Position numbers and translations under genes: made by a program
NCBI RefSeq assembly: GCF_011397635.1
Contig: NC_064770.1
Location: 31,768,598-31,832,597 of the forward strand
DNA: 64,000 bases
DNA from: Epinephelus fuscoguttatus
Lineage: Eukaryota; Chordata; Actinopteri; Perciformes; Serranidae
Direction: 5' to 3'
Shown here: positions 12,641-23,539 of the stretch, in pieces
Layout: every line of letters starts with the position of its first letter
Position numbering within the stretch: the stretch's first letter is position 1
Notes under the pieces: generated by a model
Told to the model about the DNA's origin: nothing
The model's database searches: none
What the model saw: only the letters and a program-made list of their open reading frames with translations

Positions 12641-13059
12641 TAGAAACCTCAAATACAAAGCTCACAAATTGAATTAAAAAATAATGTGAACAGAAACATG
12701 AAGAAAGAGGAGGCAAACTACAACAAAAGTGACCAGGGCTAAACTTTAAAATTAAGATTACGTCCTCTTTAAAAAAAGTTCCTGCAGGCTGAGCTGGAGC
12801 TGATAAAACCAGTTGTGTCTTTGATCACGTTCCAACAGTTAAAACACAACAGATTCATCAGCTGTGGTTTAATGAGAGATTTAAAGCTAAAGATGAATCA
12901 TCTGTTCTTTAGATTTTCTCTTATTTCTAACAGCTACTCATCCTGCCTGTGCATTTAACATACTGTTTATTTGCTTCAGACCTCACACCAGTAAACATTA
13001 TTTCCAGTTTTAAATCCTGTCTTACACACTCATGAAACACAAATCACACACAGCCTTAC

Positions 13060-13190
13060 CTTGGTGGGGTGCTGCAGTCAGTGTGCAGAGATGTGTGAAA
13101 GCTGCTGCTGATGTAGAGTGCAGGCAAATTACTGTCACGTCCACCTGTCCCACCTGTACCTCTACAAGCCTCTCCTTGGACACACCCACA
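13060..13190 (-). other. Probable noncoding first exon of LITAF-like copy 1
   Basis: On the minus strand the segment ends in CACCAAG followed by GTAAGG, a strong splice donor (GT at 13059-13058). The matching block at about 22882-23005 also ends CGCCAAG|GTAAGA. The acceptor would be the CAG at 5996-5994, four bases before the ATG. The transcription start is not visible. The upper boundary is set only by the extent of conservation between the two copies. Confidence 0.45.
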
Positions 13191-13199
13191 GTGCCGCCC

Positions 13200-14705
13200 C
13201 CTCCCTGGGGGCTGTGGAGTGGAGCGTCAGACACTTCATTTCCTGCTTTCTTGTAAATTCTTGCACAACTTTGTGTCTTCACTGTATCAGTTCATGGTGG
13301 AAATGTCTTAACTTGTGTAAAGGAAAACACACATTTTTGGGACATTATCAGAACATATAACGCAGTGAGACTTTGAGGCATTTTGTGGTGCTTTCAGATA
13401 TTTATTATCCAGCAGCCTGTGGCACCGGCTGTACGTCAGTTCTCTCTTAACTTAAAAGTTTTATTGATAATACATCAACAGAGCTTTCACAAATATGCGG
13501 AATGAAAGTATCGCTCTCCCACTCAAAATTAGTATGACTGTGAATAAATCATTTTAAAAAATTGTCAGGTGTGAAACGACATCATTCTGTTGACCTCTGT
13601 GTCTGACGTTTGGTTCCAGCTTTGGTTATTAGTCAAACATAATCCATTGCCAGTGTTGGGGTAACCCATTACTAAAGTAACACATTACAGCAATATATTT
13701 TGTTTTAGCAGCAACAAAGTAATATTACACATTACCAATGGGCCTTCGGGTAATGTTATCACATTTACAGCTCTACACCGCTCCACTTCCACCAGTACGC
13801 CACCAGAAAAAATAGCATCTGAAGGTTGCTGGGTGTTGTCATGTCACTACAGGCTACATAATAGAAGGGTGCCGGTGATCAGCACATTTGGGTCATGTCG
13901 CACTGTGCGTTATCGTGTTCAGTGCTTTCCATTAATATACCTGCAATGTCTTCAACGTATCCCATTATGCTTTGTGTTCTAACTGAGGATTCCCACCAAA
14001 GGCGACGTAGTTGCCTGCGGGTGCTCTGGTCGCTCTGACATCGCTCACACTGCCAGCTCCAGCAGAGGCTTGCAGCGGCCAAAGGGGCGGGGCCAGGCGC
14101 TGCAGTTGTGTCCATCTAGGCTGTGCACTTTACAAGGATGAACAAATATACTATCATTTATTTCTTCACTATGTATTATTCATGACTGTCATTACACAAT
14201 TAAAATAACGCTAATAAACACAGTCATTGAGTCTGATTATTATGATTTTACCCTCCTGTTGGCACGTAGGACCACTGAGAAATGTAATTGGTGGTAAGTA
14301 AGCGGGAGCTTATTTGGAGGGAAAAATCGTAGCCTATATATATAGCATGTACATCTTCGGTTTCCTCTTTCACCGTGGATTGCACTTTCGGAAGTCTTCT
14401 TTGTGTTGCATCGGCGTATTTGCTGAGGAAACGCAGGGCCCGTAGCCGTCGGCCCGTCTGGGTCCACAGAGTCCTGCAAACCCAGTCTGCATTTGGATGC
14501 TGCTTCGGCGCCAGCGCTGCTCATTTGCATAAAGTTCAGCTTCTCTCAACTTCTACTTGACTCTTTGGTCGCTGGCATCGTACCACTCACTGCAGCCGAC
14601 GTCCCTGACGCCCTTCGTCACCCTTCGTCGCCCTTTGCCACCAGCGTGCATTGAAAATGAATGGCTGCTGGCTGCTTATGACGCTCATGACGTGTGATGT
14701 TAGTA
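13200..14705. other. Spacer between duplicated units, repeat debris
   Basis: At 13651 the phrase CAGTGTTGGGGTAACCCATT, followed by alternating TTAC/GTAA words, looks like one end of a hAT-type element. I could not locate its partner end. Open frames in 13.8-14.6 kb have no recognisable domains. Confidence 0.4.
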
Positions 14706-14734
14706 AATGGTAAATGATAAATGGATCCACACTT

Positions 14735-15325
14735 GTATTTTCAATTCAGTTCAACCTTTATTTGAATTCGGAGGATCATTGCTAGCAAGCCCTCATTTAC
14801 AATGATGTCGCAATGGCGCCTCTCTAGTCTTTCGACCACTGAAAACACTTTTACACTACAAGTCACATTCACCCATTCACACACACATTCATACACTGAT
14901 GGCCGAGGCTACCATACAAGGTGCCACATGCCACTCAGTTATTTAACACCCTCACACACCGATAGAACAGCTATCGGGGCTATTTGGGGTTCAGTATCTT
15001 GCCCAAGGATACTTCGAAATGAGAGTCACACGATTAGTGAAAGACCCATGCTGCCTCTGAGCCCCAGTGTTTTCATTTTCATCTCCGACAACTACAGAGC
15101 AGTGCCAACACACCGTCCCGTTCTTATGCATAATTTTCTCTCTGGTGCTGCCGTAGCTGATTGGCACACTGTGAACCAGTATTTGGGTAATTCTATGGTT
15201 CGGCCACTGTTCCTGGGGACCTGACCTGCTCCCTGTCCAGGGTGTACCTTGCCTTTTGCCCAACATAAGCTGGGGTGGGCTCCAGCCTCCCCGTGATCCC
15301 CAACAGAATAAGTGATTACGGAAAT
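14735..15325. repeat. Composite fish retroelement-type repeat
   Basis: The middle part carries TTTCGACCACTGAAAAC, ACATTCACCCATTCACAC and CTTGCCCAAGGATAC, a word order that recurs partly at 8290-8390. A second module (GGACCTGACCTGCTCCC, CAGGGTGTACCTTGCC) relates to the block at 51612-51810. No coding potential is recognised. Confidence 0.5.
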
Positions 15326-15329
15326 GAAT

Positions 15330-16060
15330 GAAAGAGCGTTTATATCATATCGAATATAGTGTTTTCTTGCCAGATTTGTGCTTGTGGAAAAAAATAGTCC
15401 AGATGTTGAAACTATCGCTGCAGATCCTGAGCTGACCTGGGCACTCGGCGCTAAGCTGCATCCAGTGTGAGACTGAGGAGAGTGATGTTGTTCCAAACAT
15501 AGTTTTTCAGGACAGGGAGAGCTCTATGTATACACTAACTGACAAGCAGTTACTGTGAGATTATAGATTTAATTGTCTGTTTAAACTTGTTGGACAACAA
15601 ACTCACACAGGATTTAGAGCACCCTGCTTTCCCCCAGATACTTATTGTACTTTGCTTCATTGCTGTTTGCTCCTTCCAGTCTGTTTTTGGAGTACATACG
15701 TCGACAGTGTGCCTGGTTGTGCTTAGAGTCTCAGAATGTCCCAGTCGTCTCCTGAACAGCATTGGTGAAGTTTCCCTCCAGAGTGGAGCACGAGGTGCAC
15801 CCCCAACAGTTTTTTTTTTTACACCACTGGATTCCACAAACTGTGTGAAGTCACAGACATGACTCCTGTCTGACGATGATCAGTTTGAAAACAGAAAGAA
15901 TGAACATCCTCAAACTCATATGTGTCCCTTTCTGTAAAACCATCAACTCAAGGATTCTCCTGGAAAGCATCATTGAGATTGATTTTGAGGCATAAGATGT
16001 GACGACCCCGTCAATGGACACCTGCTTTGTTAAATATGAAATGAACAATACCTTGAGACA
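15330..16060. other. Start of the second duplicated block, no gene
   Basis: From about 15940 the sequence aligns by eye with 3440 onward (AGGATTCTC, AAAGCATCAT, GATTGATT words). This places the left edge of the second duplicated unit downstream of the poly(A) signal of LITAF-like copy 2. Before that point nothing is recognised. Confidence 0.45.
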
Positions 16061-16077
16061 AAAAGTATTTGATCAAG

Positions 16078-16083
16078 TTTATT
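16078..16083 (-). promoter_or_regulatory. Poly(A) signal AATAAA of LITAF-like copy 2
   Basis: TTTATT on the plus strand lies in the context AGTTTATTTACAAGCC, matching the equivalent site of copy 1 and about 375 nt beyond the stop codon. Confidence 0.6.
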
Positions 16084-16454
16084 TACAAGCCTTCATTTAA
16101 CAAGGTAATGTATGCAGAAGTTTTTGAAGAGGACAATAGGGAAAGATTTTTTTTCTGCAGGAGTGAGACAAAAATAAAATGGCTCCCAAAAGGTGCATGG
16201 GGGTGAGCTTGATTTAATTTAATATAAAAGTGAGCACATAATATTTAAGCTCTGACAACACACTCCCAGTCTGTTTGCTAATAATATGATATTTGATTTT
16301 ACTCCGGCCAACGCACTAGCTCATCCATAGAGATAATCTACACTTAAACTGCGACCTTTCTCTGTCAGTTTCATAAAAATGGTGCAGCTGATAAGACAAA
16401 GGTAACAGCATGTTATTTCTTATTTCTATGGCTCCATTTCTGCCCTCATGTTGG

Positions 16455-19168
16455 TCATTTACAGCATTTTCTCTTTTCAACGTGCAGCACTTTGTTGCAG
16501 CGGGGGCACGTGTGGTACGCATCCTTGAACCTGTTCATGAAGAAGGGAATCAGGCAGCAGCACAGGACTAACCTGCAAAACACACACACACAGAGTTAGT
16601 GTCACACAGCTGTACATAAGAATTAGCTTTGTTTTGAACATTCAACATTTGTAGTTTTGATTTGTTGTTCACTTTTTATGAACTGTACAGAAGTTATTGC
16701 GGTGGGGAGGAGGGCTGAATCTTCTCTTCTAATTTTGTAAGTTTTTGAAAATAAAGCCCTGGTGCACAGACAGCATTGTTGTCCTTTGCAGACGGTCTGC
16801 TGGGACTAAACAAATTATCGCGGCCATGCTAAAAGGCTGACAACCACCCTGAGGCACACACTCACCCGCAGCAGATGAAGAGTAGGCACATCAGCCAGGC
16901 ATAGGTCCCTGCTTTGTAGGTGACATTGGTCATGACCTGCTGCTGGCAGGAGGTGCAGGTCGTCATGCCGGGAGAATCCCCCAGTGCCCCATCGTAGCTC
17001 ACAAATCTCTTTTTGCCATCTCCAGATTCCAAACCTGCATTGAGGTTGCCTCCTCCGCTGGTGTACACTGATGAAGGGAGAGGGTAGGGGAGACGAGAAG
17101 GGAGGGCGAAAGAAAGATAGGATGAGTAGGGTTACTTATCTATCCATCCATCCATTTTCTAACCGCTCATCCTCTTGAGGGTCGCGGGGGGGCTGGAGCC
17201 TATCCCACCTGACATTGGGCGAGAGGCACAAATTGACCTCCCCTAAAAACAGACAATGACAATAATAGGGGAAAAGTAGACAAAAGAACTAAACTAACAT
17301 TATATGGGAAAATGACAAAAGATAAATGACAACAGGAAGCACAATGAGTAATCAGTGAAAAATAATCCAAGAAACAATGCAGAGAAAAAAGAAAAAGGGG
17401 GAAAAATATATTTATATACAGCTCAAGAAATAATTAGACATCATGACATAAACGTAACAATTATTTCCTTTTAAAACATTTTTTATAAGGATGAAGAGCT
17501 CTTGACAACATGTACTTTGGTGTTTCAAATCTGTCCACCACAACATCTAAGGGAGTACTTGCAATGTTTTGTTTTGTAAAAAGGAAGGTGGAGCTGATTA
17601 ACCTGTTTAGTATTATTTGAATGAAATTTGGAAATAAAGTTAAAGACATTGCTAAACAATGGTGGTAGAGAAAAAGGCAAGAACAGATATTTATATATAT
17701 GAACATACGTACATATCTGGTGAGTGTTTATATCATATTCTTAAAGAAAGTTCATTTTCTTAAACAGTGGAACAGAGGCCTGAATAAAATTGGAGAAAGT
17801 TGCCAAATTAAGTTTATGCAGATTTGAAGGGGATGTATTTGCCCAAACGATATCACCATAAATCAAATTGGGATAAATCATGGAATAATATAAATGTAAT
17901 AAAAAAGAAACATTTACAAGACTTTGTAATTTGCTGATGATCCTCAGTGATGTCACAATTTTGTTATAAATAAAATTAATGTGTAGTGCAATTTAATTTT
18001 TGTCAACCAGAATGCCTCTTGACACAAACATATCAAAATTGGATTTTTTTACATTTAGTGAGAGCTCATTGCAACTCTCGTCTTTCTCTCAGTTGTGTTA
18101 TTTACTGTATTAGAGTGTTTAAAGTCATATGTGATAAGATAATGTTGGTATCATCTGCAAACAAAATGGGAAAAGAAAATTTACATACTACTGAAAAATT
18201 ATTAATGTTATAAAGAAATAATAGAGGTCCCAACATAGATCCCTGTGGTACACCATGTTATATAACGTGTTTGAAGCATATACATTTATTGTCACATATT
18301 GTTCCCTGTCGCTCATATAACTAGATAACCATTTTAGTGTATCACCTTTGAAGCTGTTTTAATTTGGCTCACAAAATATCATGGTCAGCAGTGTCAAACG
18401 CTTTAGCGATATCTAAAAATATACCACATACAAATTTGTTATCATTTATAGCTGTATGTCTGTATGTTGTCCATGAGTTTTAAGACTTCCATATAGGGCG
18501 AGTTATACTTCCTAAATCCATATTTGTGCTCATATAAGATGGTATTCTCATTTAAATGCATTGAAATTCTGGTGTAAATGAATTTTTAAAGATACAGGGT
18601 GATAGTTTGTAAGGCAATTTGGGTCACTAGTTTTGAATAAAGGTATAATTTTTTTTTTTTTTTTCACAATCATTGGGAACCATGTAAGTTTCTATAAATT
18701 GTCCTAGTATATGAGTGAGAGGTTCCGGTATGTATTTAGATACCTCTTTAACCATTGAGCTACTAATTTCACCATGGCCAGCAGCATCCCTTATTTCATT
18801 TAGTTGTAGTAGCTCAAATTTTAACTGACATGAATACTGTTGTTCTAAGAAGTCTAAAGGACCTATGTTAAAATAAGGGGTTTGATGGAAGTGTAAGATC
18901 AGGTGGGAGTTTACCTGGCGTGAGATTTGTGCTCCCATCTGGTCTTTGGTAAGGGGTGAATGGGGTGTGGACGTCGTAAGTCTTCACTTGAATTGAAGAA
19001 GAAGAAGAAGAAGAAAGGAGGAGAAAAAACAGGAGGGGGAGTGACAAAAACAAAAGTTAATGAGCCAATCTGATAATGATGATGATGATGATGATGATAT
19101 GTGAGCGTGGTGTGTAAAGGTTTACCGTTGTAGGAAGGGGGTTGTGTTGGTTGTTCACTGTCAGTCAT
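16455..19168 (-). CDS. LITAF-domain protein, copy 2 (144 aa, four coding exons)
   Basis: Exons on the minus strand are 19168-19126, 18986-18915, 17067-16866 and 16572-16455, with GT-AG borders and phases matching copy 1. They total 435 nt including the stop. The protein starts [15 protein letters not shown], keeping a PPxY motif (PPSY). The linker is shorter than in copy 1, and four extra residues (ending LES) lie before SGDGKKRF. CxxC pairs fall at about 76/79 and 128/131 around the hydrophobic segment. The expected role is the same as copy 1: a zinc-binding, monotopic endolysosomal membrane protein recruiting WW-domain ligases. The last two exons are nearly identical to copy 1 while the first two are not. 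A truncated LINE occupies the intron between exons 2 and 3. No disabling change is seen, so this copy appears functional. Confidence 0.87.
17140..17250 (+). repeat. Fragment of a common fish repeat
   Basis: ATCCATCCATCCATTTTCT is followed by CCTCTTGAGGGTCGCGG and GGGCGAGAGGCA. The same module, longer and better preserved, is present at 51612-51810. It is cut off here before the CAGGTCGCCAG part. Confidence 0.7.
17260..18885 (-). mobile_element. 5'-truncated, degenerate LINE (non-LTR retrotransposon)
   Basis: Scattered frames on the minus strand, in the correct order, match a reverse transcriptase. These are LTHIL around 18700, [16 protein letters not shown] (about 18420-18365), [14 protein letters not shown] (about 18265-18220), the catalytic FADDTN (about 18160-18140), and an [19 protein letters not shown] region (about 17890-17840). 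The frames are broken by shifts and stops, so no product is expected. The element lies in the same orientation as LITAF-like copy 2 and ends about 30 bp from that gene's exon-2 donor. The clade is probably CR1/L2/Rex-like, which I could not resolve. Confidence 0.8.
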
Positions 19169-19779
19169 TGTGCTGCAGAGAGAGAGCACAGATTGTTACA
19201 AATGGTTCCTCCTTTTCATTAGCAGTGAAGACAAAATAAACTAATACCATATGAAACATACTTAAGACCTTTCTCAGAACTTCAACACTTTCCCATTCCC
19301 ATGTAAATGACTGTCATCGCTTATTGAAACACATTTAGTGTAAAGTGATGAGGCACATGTACTGTATTATATGGATGGTTCTCGTCAATGTTCCTGGTTG
19401 GAATCTCTCGTGGATGGGACTGTCTGGGGTGTGATGGCTGACATGTTTTAAGGCTTTTTTTGGCTGGACTGCTGAATGCAAGGCTGGTCCTGTCCACCTT
19501 ATTTCTAGCTCCCATGATGCTTTGCGTGAATTATGGGTACAACTTCCACCGCTGACCGGGAATCAGTATTTTTCCGAATGGGAAGCATGTGAAAACGTAG
19601 TGTATGCATTAGAGGAAGTTGTCCATGAAAATACTACAAAAATCGTGTCCTGTATTGATTCAGTACTGGACAGTGCATTTTATTTTTCAATACAGGACAT
19701 TCCGGTATTAACGTTATACAGTGGGGGGGCAATCTGTTTCTTTTTTGTAGGTGGGTGATGACAGTCATGTTGCTGTTGT

Positions 19780-20135
19780 TGTTGTTGTTGTACGGTATCA
19801 CAGCTTGGTCCGGTAACCTCTCTGTGCAGTTACAAAACAAACTCTTTCGATTGATCCATACAGCATGGAAAATAATTGGTGTCAAAGAGCACATTTCCAT
19901 GCAAAGTGTTTTTGAACAGGCTACTCTAAGTCAAGCCAATAAGACTGTTAATGACTCATCTCATTGTTTGCATACAGAGTACGAGCTGCTGCCCCCTGGG
20001 AGGAGATTTAGAGTACCGCGTTGCAGACTGAACAGATCTGAAAATTCATTCATACCTATTGTCTATAAATCTTTTAAGTAATGGCAGATAAAGCCAGAAC
20101 TGGCATTAGTCAGTCTTGATCTTGATCTTGACCCT
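19780..20135 (+). mobile_element. LINE 3' fragment with tandem tail
   Basis: An open frame ending at 20081 encodes a peptide containing GVKEHISMQSVFEQATL and ELLPPGRRFRVPRCRLNR. This resembles the C-terminal end of fish LINE reverse-transcriptase polyproteins. A (TTGATC)n tail follows at 20115-20134, typical of LINE 3' ends. The rest of the element is missing. Confidence 0.65.
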
Positions 20136-20690
20136 GAACTGTGCCTTTGCCTACAGGAACTATCCCTTTTTGTTCTGGCTGCATGTTCAACGCTGATGTT
20201 AAACCAACAATTTAGCTCAGTCTGTTACAGACGCAGACAGCACAACATGTATCAGAGCTCCATTAGGACATTTTAGAAATTGCTAATTTAATGTTAGTTA
20301 GATATCTGTTGGAAACAAAGAAGACTTTGCTAAACTGAAGGCAAATTACTTTCAAAAATAATTGCTGTTAGCTACTAAGATTAGCCTCTGGGATTATAGT
20401 GCGTCAATACGATAGACTTTTTCACACAGGCATTGTGATTGTCATAGTGGGAAAATCACAGGTGAAACTGACATTAACGATGGCTCAGTTCCATTAAATG
20501 TCTCAGTGAGCCAGCATACACAATGCCAGGACCTCCCATAAGTGGAATGCAACCATCATTAATGTTATCATATACACCCCTGCTTTTCCTATTATGACAA
20601 GTCAAAATGTCTGCTGTGTCTCACCGGAAGTTGCACCCATAATCATTTCTACAGTAGCACCGTCACGAATAAGATGGATAAATGCAACAT

Positions 20691-20727
<37 letters not shown>

Positions 20728-21010
20728 GAGTGAGTGGTGAAGAAATGGTTCATAAGTGTTTGTGTTTTTGTTTGCAAGCGCATGGCAAATATCCTTTGTT
20801 CTTTCAACATTTGTGCTAACTAGCTTCTTAAATCCATCCTGCCGATACTAGAATTTTTGAGTGTGACTGATGGAGAAAAAATGGCCCAGTTAATAAGCCA
20901 GGTACGAAGTATATACAGTAAGAAACATCCCAAAGCAAGTGGATGAGTGAAAAATGTAAAACAGACACCTGCCAGTTTAGACTTTTAGGTGATTCTCACA
21001 TCTGCTGGTG
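20136..21010. other. Intronic sequence of LITAF-like copy 2
   Basis: The stretch holds a (CTGT)n microsatellite at 20692-20727 and a block at 20860-20955 shared with 10000-10120. Nothing else is recognised. Confidence 0.5.
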
Positions 21011-22400
21011 GTCTTTCCAGAGAACAGATTGCTGATGTTGAGTTCAGTGAAACTCACTCTGTCTGATTCTAAGCAGGATGATTTTTTTATTTAGGCAGGT
21101 TAACACCCCGAGTGACTTCTGAGTCACAGCTGAGGCCTTATTGTATGTGGCATCTGTGCTTGTCAAACCTGACTCTCTTCCTCTTTGTCTCTGTGTGAGA
21201 GAGAGGAAGGAATGTTCTCATGTTTACCCTCATGATGTGTTTTAATGATCAGCTGACGAGGGGGTAATTTAGAAGTGGAAATTACCCAATCAACTACTTA
21301 TTATCATTTAAGAGAAAGACATGGGGTCAATCCAACAGCTGCTGAGAACAATTTGAACTTGTTCAGAGCTCAAGAGTTCAACTGAAAGTCTCTGATTTTC
21401 AGTGTCTGACCTTGAATCTGATTTGACCCCGAATCAGCTGGGCAGTGTAAGTAACCAGTCAGTCAAGTATCAGATTCAGAGTCTCAGTTTTTGTTTATTT
21501 TGAATATGTCGAATGTTTTGGAGAAGAGTTTTTCTTAATTCCGTGTACCACCTTGCCTCTCCCTGACCTTGACATTTTACGAGACATTATTGTCTCAGCA
21601 CCACCCTTACAAAAATAATCACATCATTGGTTTTATTTAAAGCATTACAGCCTTCTTTCTCTTAATCTGACACCATCAAATACACAAGTAGTGTATTGAA
21701 AACATATTTTATCTTGATGCCACTGTTATCCCTCTTTTCCGCTAAGATAAGCACATGTATGCAGGTTTTTTGAACACGGGTAAACCCGCTAAAAATGGAC
21801 GATAGACTCCTTTCCCATTGCCAGGACACCAGAGCTGAGTACACACTTCTTCTGCAAACAAGTACGGCACGGTGTCACGTTAGATGCCCGCAAACAGGTT
21901 AGTAGCAGTAGAAAGCAGCATGGAGGCCAGTGAAAACTTTATGCTGATTACTTAGTGCCGGGTGTTGTGTTTCCATCAGTGCAAATCAGAGCCGACAAAT
22001 ACCCATGGCGACTGCAGTCATTTGACCCAGGTGTGAATGCTGAGTGTAACCTTTCCCATCACATTAATGATCCAGATGTTAACGGCTGTTAGTGGGTTTT
22101 TTTGTGCAGTAGAAAGGGGGCTTTATAAAGCTGCTACTGCCAGAACTACGGCAAAAACTAGAACTAAAACTAGACTAGAATCTGTTTTTCAAGTGTTGTG
22201 CGAAGTTTTGTTTAAGTGATTTGACAGCCGACCCTGCAGCAGGAATGACAAGAGATACACACATACATGTACAAGGAGCTTAACATCCTAATAATAGTTG
22301 AGCTGAATGGCACGATCACTTTAAATCTGGAAATACCGGAGCCACGGAGCAAGAGCTGCATGCAACCTGGGCTACACCCATGGCTTCACATGCTGCTCAA
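21011..22400. other. Blocks conserved with 11.0-12.6 kb (intronic)
   Basis: The best matching pieces are 21025-21420 and 22236-22400. Intervening sequence differs, and an insertion at about 21660-22230 has no counterpart that I can see. Confidence 0.45.
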
Positions 22401-22881
22401 AACCTCGAAACCAAACCAACGAATTATTGTAAGAAGGTTTAAAAATACACAAACACAGACATGAAGAAAGAGGAGGCAGACAACACTTAAAGTGACCAGG
22501 AAAAAACACTAAAATTAAGATTACTTCCTGTCTGAACATATTCCTGCAGGCTGAGCTGGAGCTGATAAAACCAGTTGTGTCTGTCATCATGTTCCAACAG
22601 CAACAGATTCATTGACAGTGATTTAATGTGAGATTTAAATGTAAAGCTGAATATCTGTCCTGTCTTGAGAAACTAAATATATTGATGCTGGATAGCATGT
22701 TTCTTTCATCTGAACTTTCTAATAACTTCCAATTCTTTCCCGCCTGTGCATCTAATGTATCATTGATTGGCATCAAACCTAACTAATAAATTTAACCCTG
22801 TCTTCCAAACTTGAGAAACACAAAAGCCGTAAAGTTAATCCTCTTTTATCCAAACTCCATATTAACCTCTGACAGTCTTAC

Positions 22882-23005
22882 CTTGGCGAAGTGTCGAGTC
22901 TGTATCCAAGGATGTGTGATGCTGCTGCTGATGTAGAGTCCAAACAGACTGTCACTTTGATGTCCACCTGTCTCACCTGTACCTTTACAAGCCTCTCCCT
23001 GCACA
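22882..23005 (-). other. Probable noncoding first exon of LITAF-like copy 2
   Basis: The minus-strand block ends CGCCAAG|GTAAGACTG (GT at 22881-22880). It shares words such as CTCTACATCAGCAGCAGC and AGGCTTGTA with the equivalent block of copy 1. The acceptor would be at 19175-19173, again four bases before the ATG. Confidence 0.45.
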
Positions 23006-23539
23006 CGCCTGCAGCCCTACCCTCACCAACAAAGACGTGAATGAGTCACTCACTGGTTTAGGTGTAACTTTCAAACACTGTACTGATCGTCCTTTTAATG
23101 TGTTCTTTGTTTCTGTCTCTTAAGAGACAGTAACCAGTTTCCCTCCTGCCGATTTGTATTCCTAAAGCAGACTACTTGACCTGACACATGCTCGAGCTGA
23201 TCATAGATTTTGACCTGGAATGTGACCGTAACATTTGAGTGACATGAGTTTACTTGTGGTAATATGCACTTACATTTTGACACATTTCCCACGACAGAAG
23301 TCAAAATTCAGTGTATTTGCTAGCATGGAACAGAATTACACGACTGAACGCAAAGGACACTCAGAGAGCACAGACCTCCGCCAAGGCCAAATGCCCCATC
23401 ACTCAATGCTGACCAAAATGAAAAATTATTTCTGTATTCGCCACGTGATTCAGATTCATTCCAAAATTAAATTGGTCCGTCCTTGGCCCAAGATTCTTAA
23501 AAATCGACCCAGGAAGGCATAGCTGATATGCCTCTGCAC

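Noticed and set aside
14240-14560. Overlapping open frames on both strands near 14.4 kb
   Set aside because: No domain, no splice-site support and no counterpart in the other duplicated unit.
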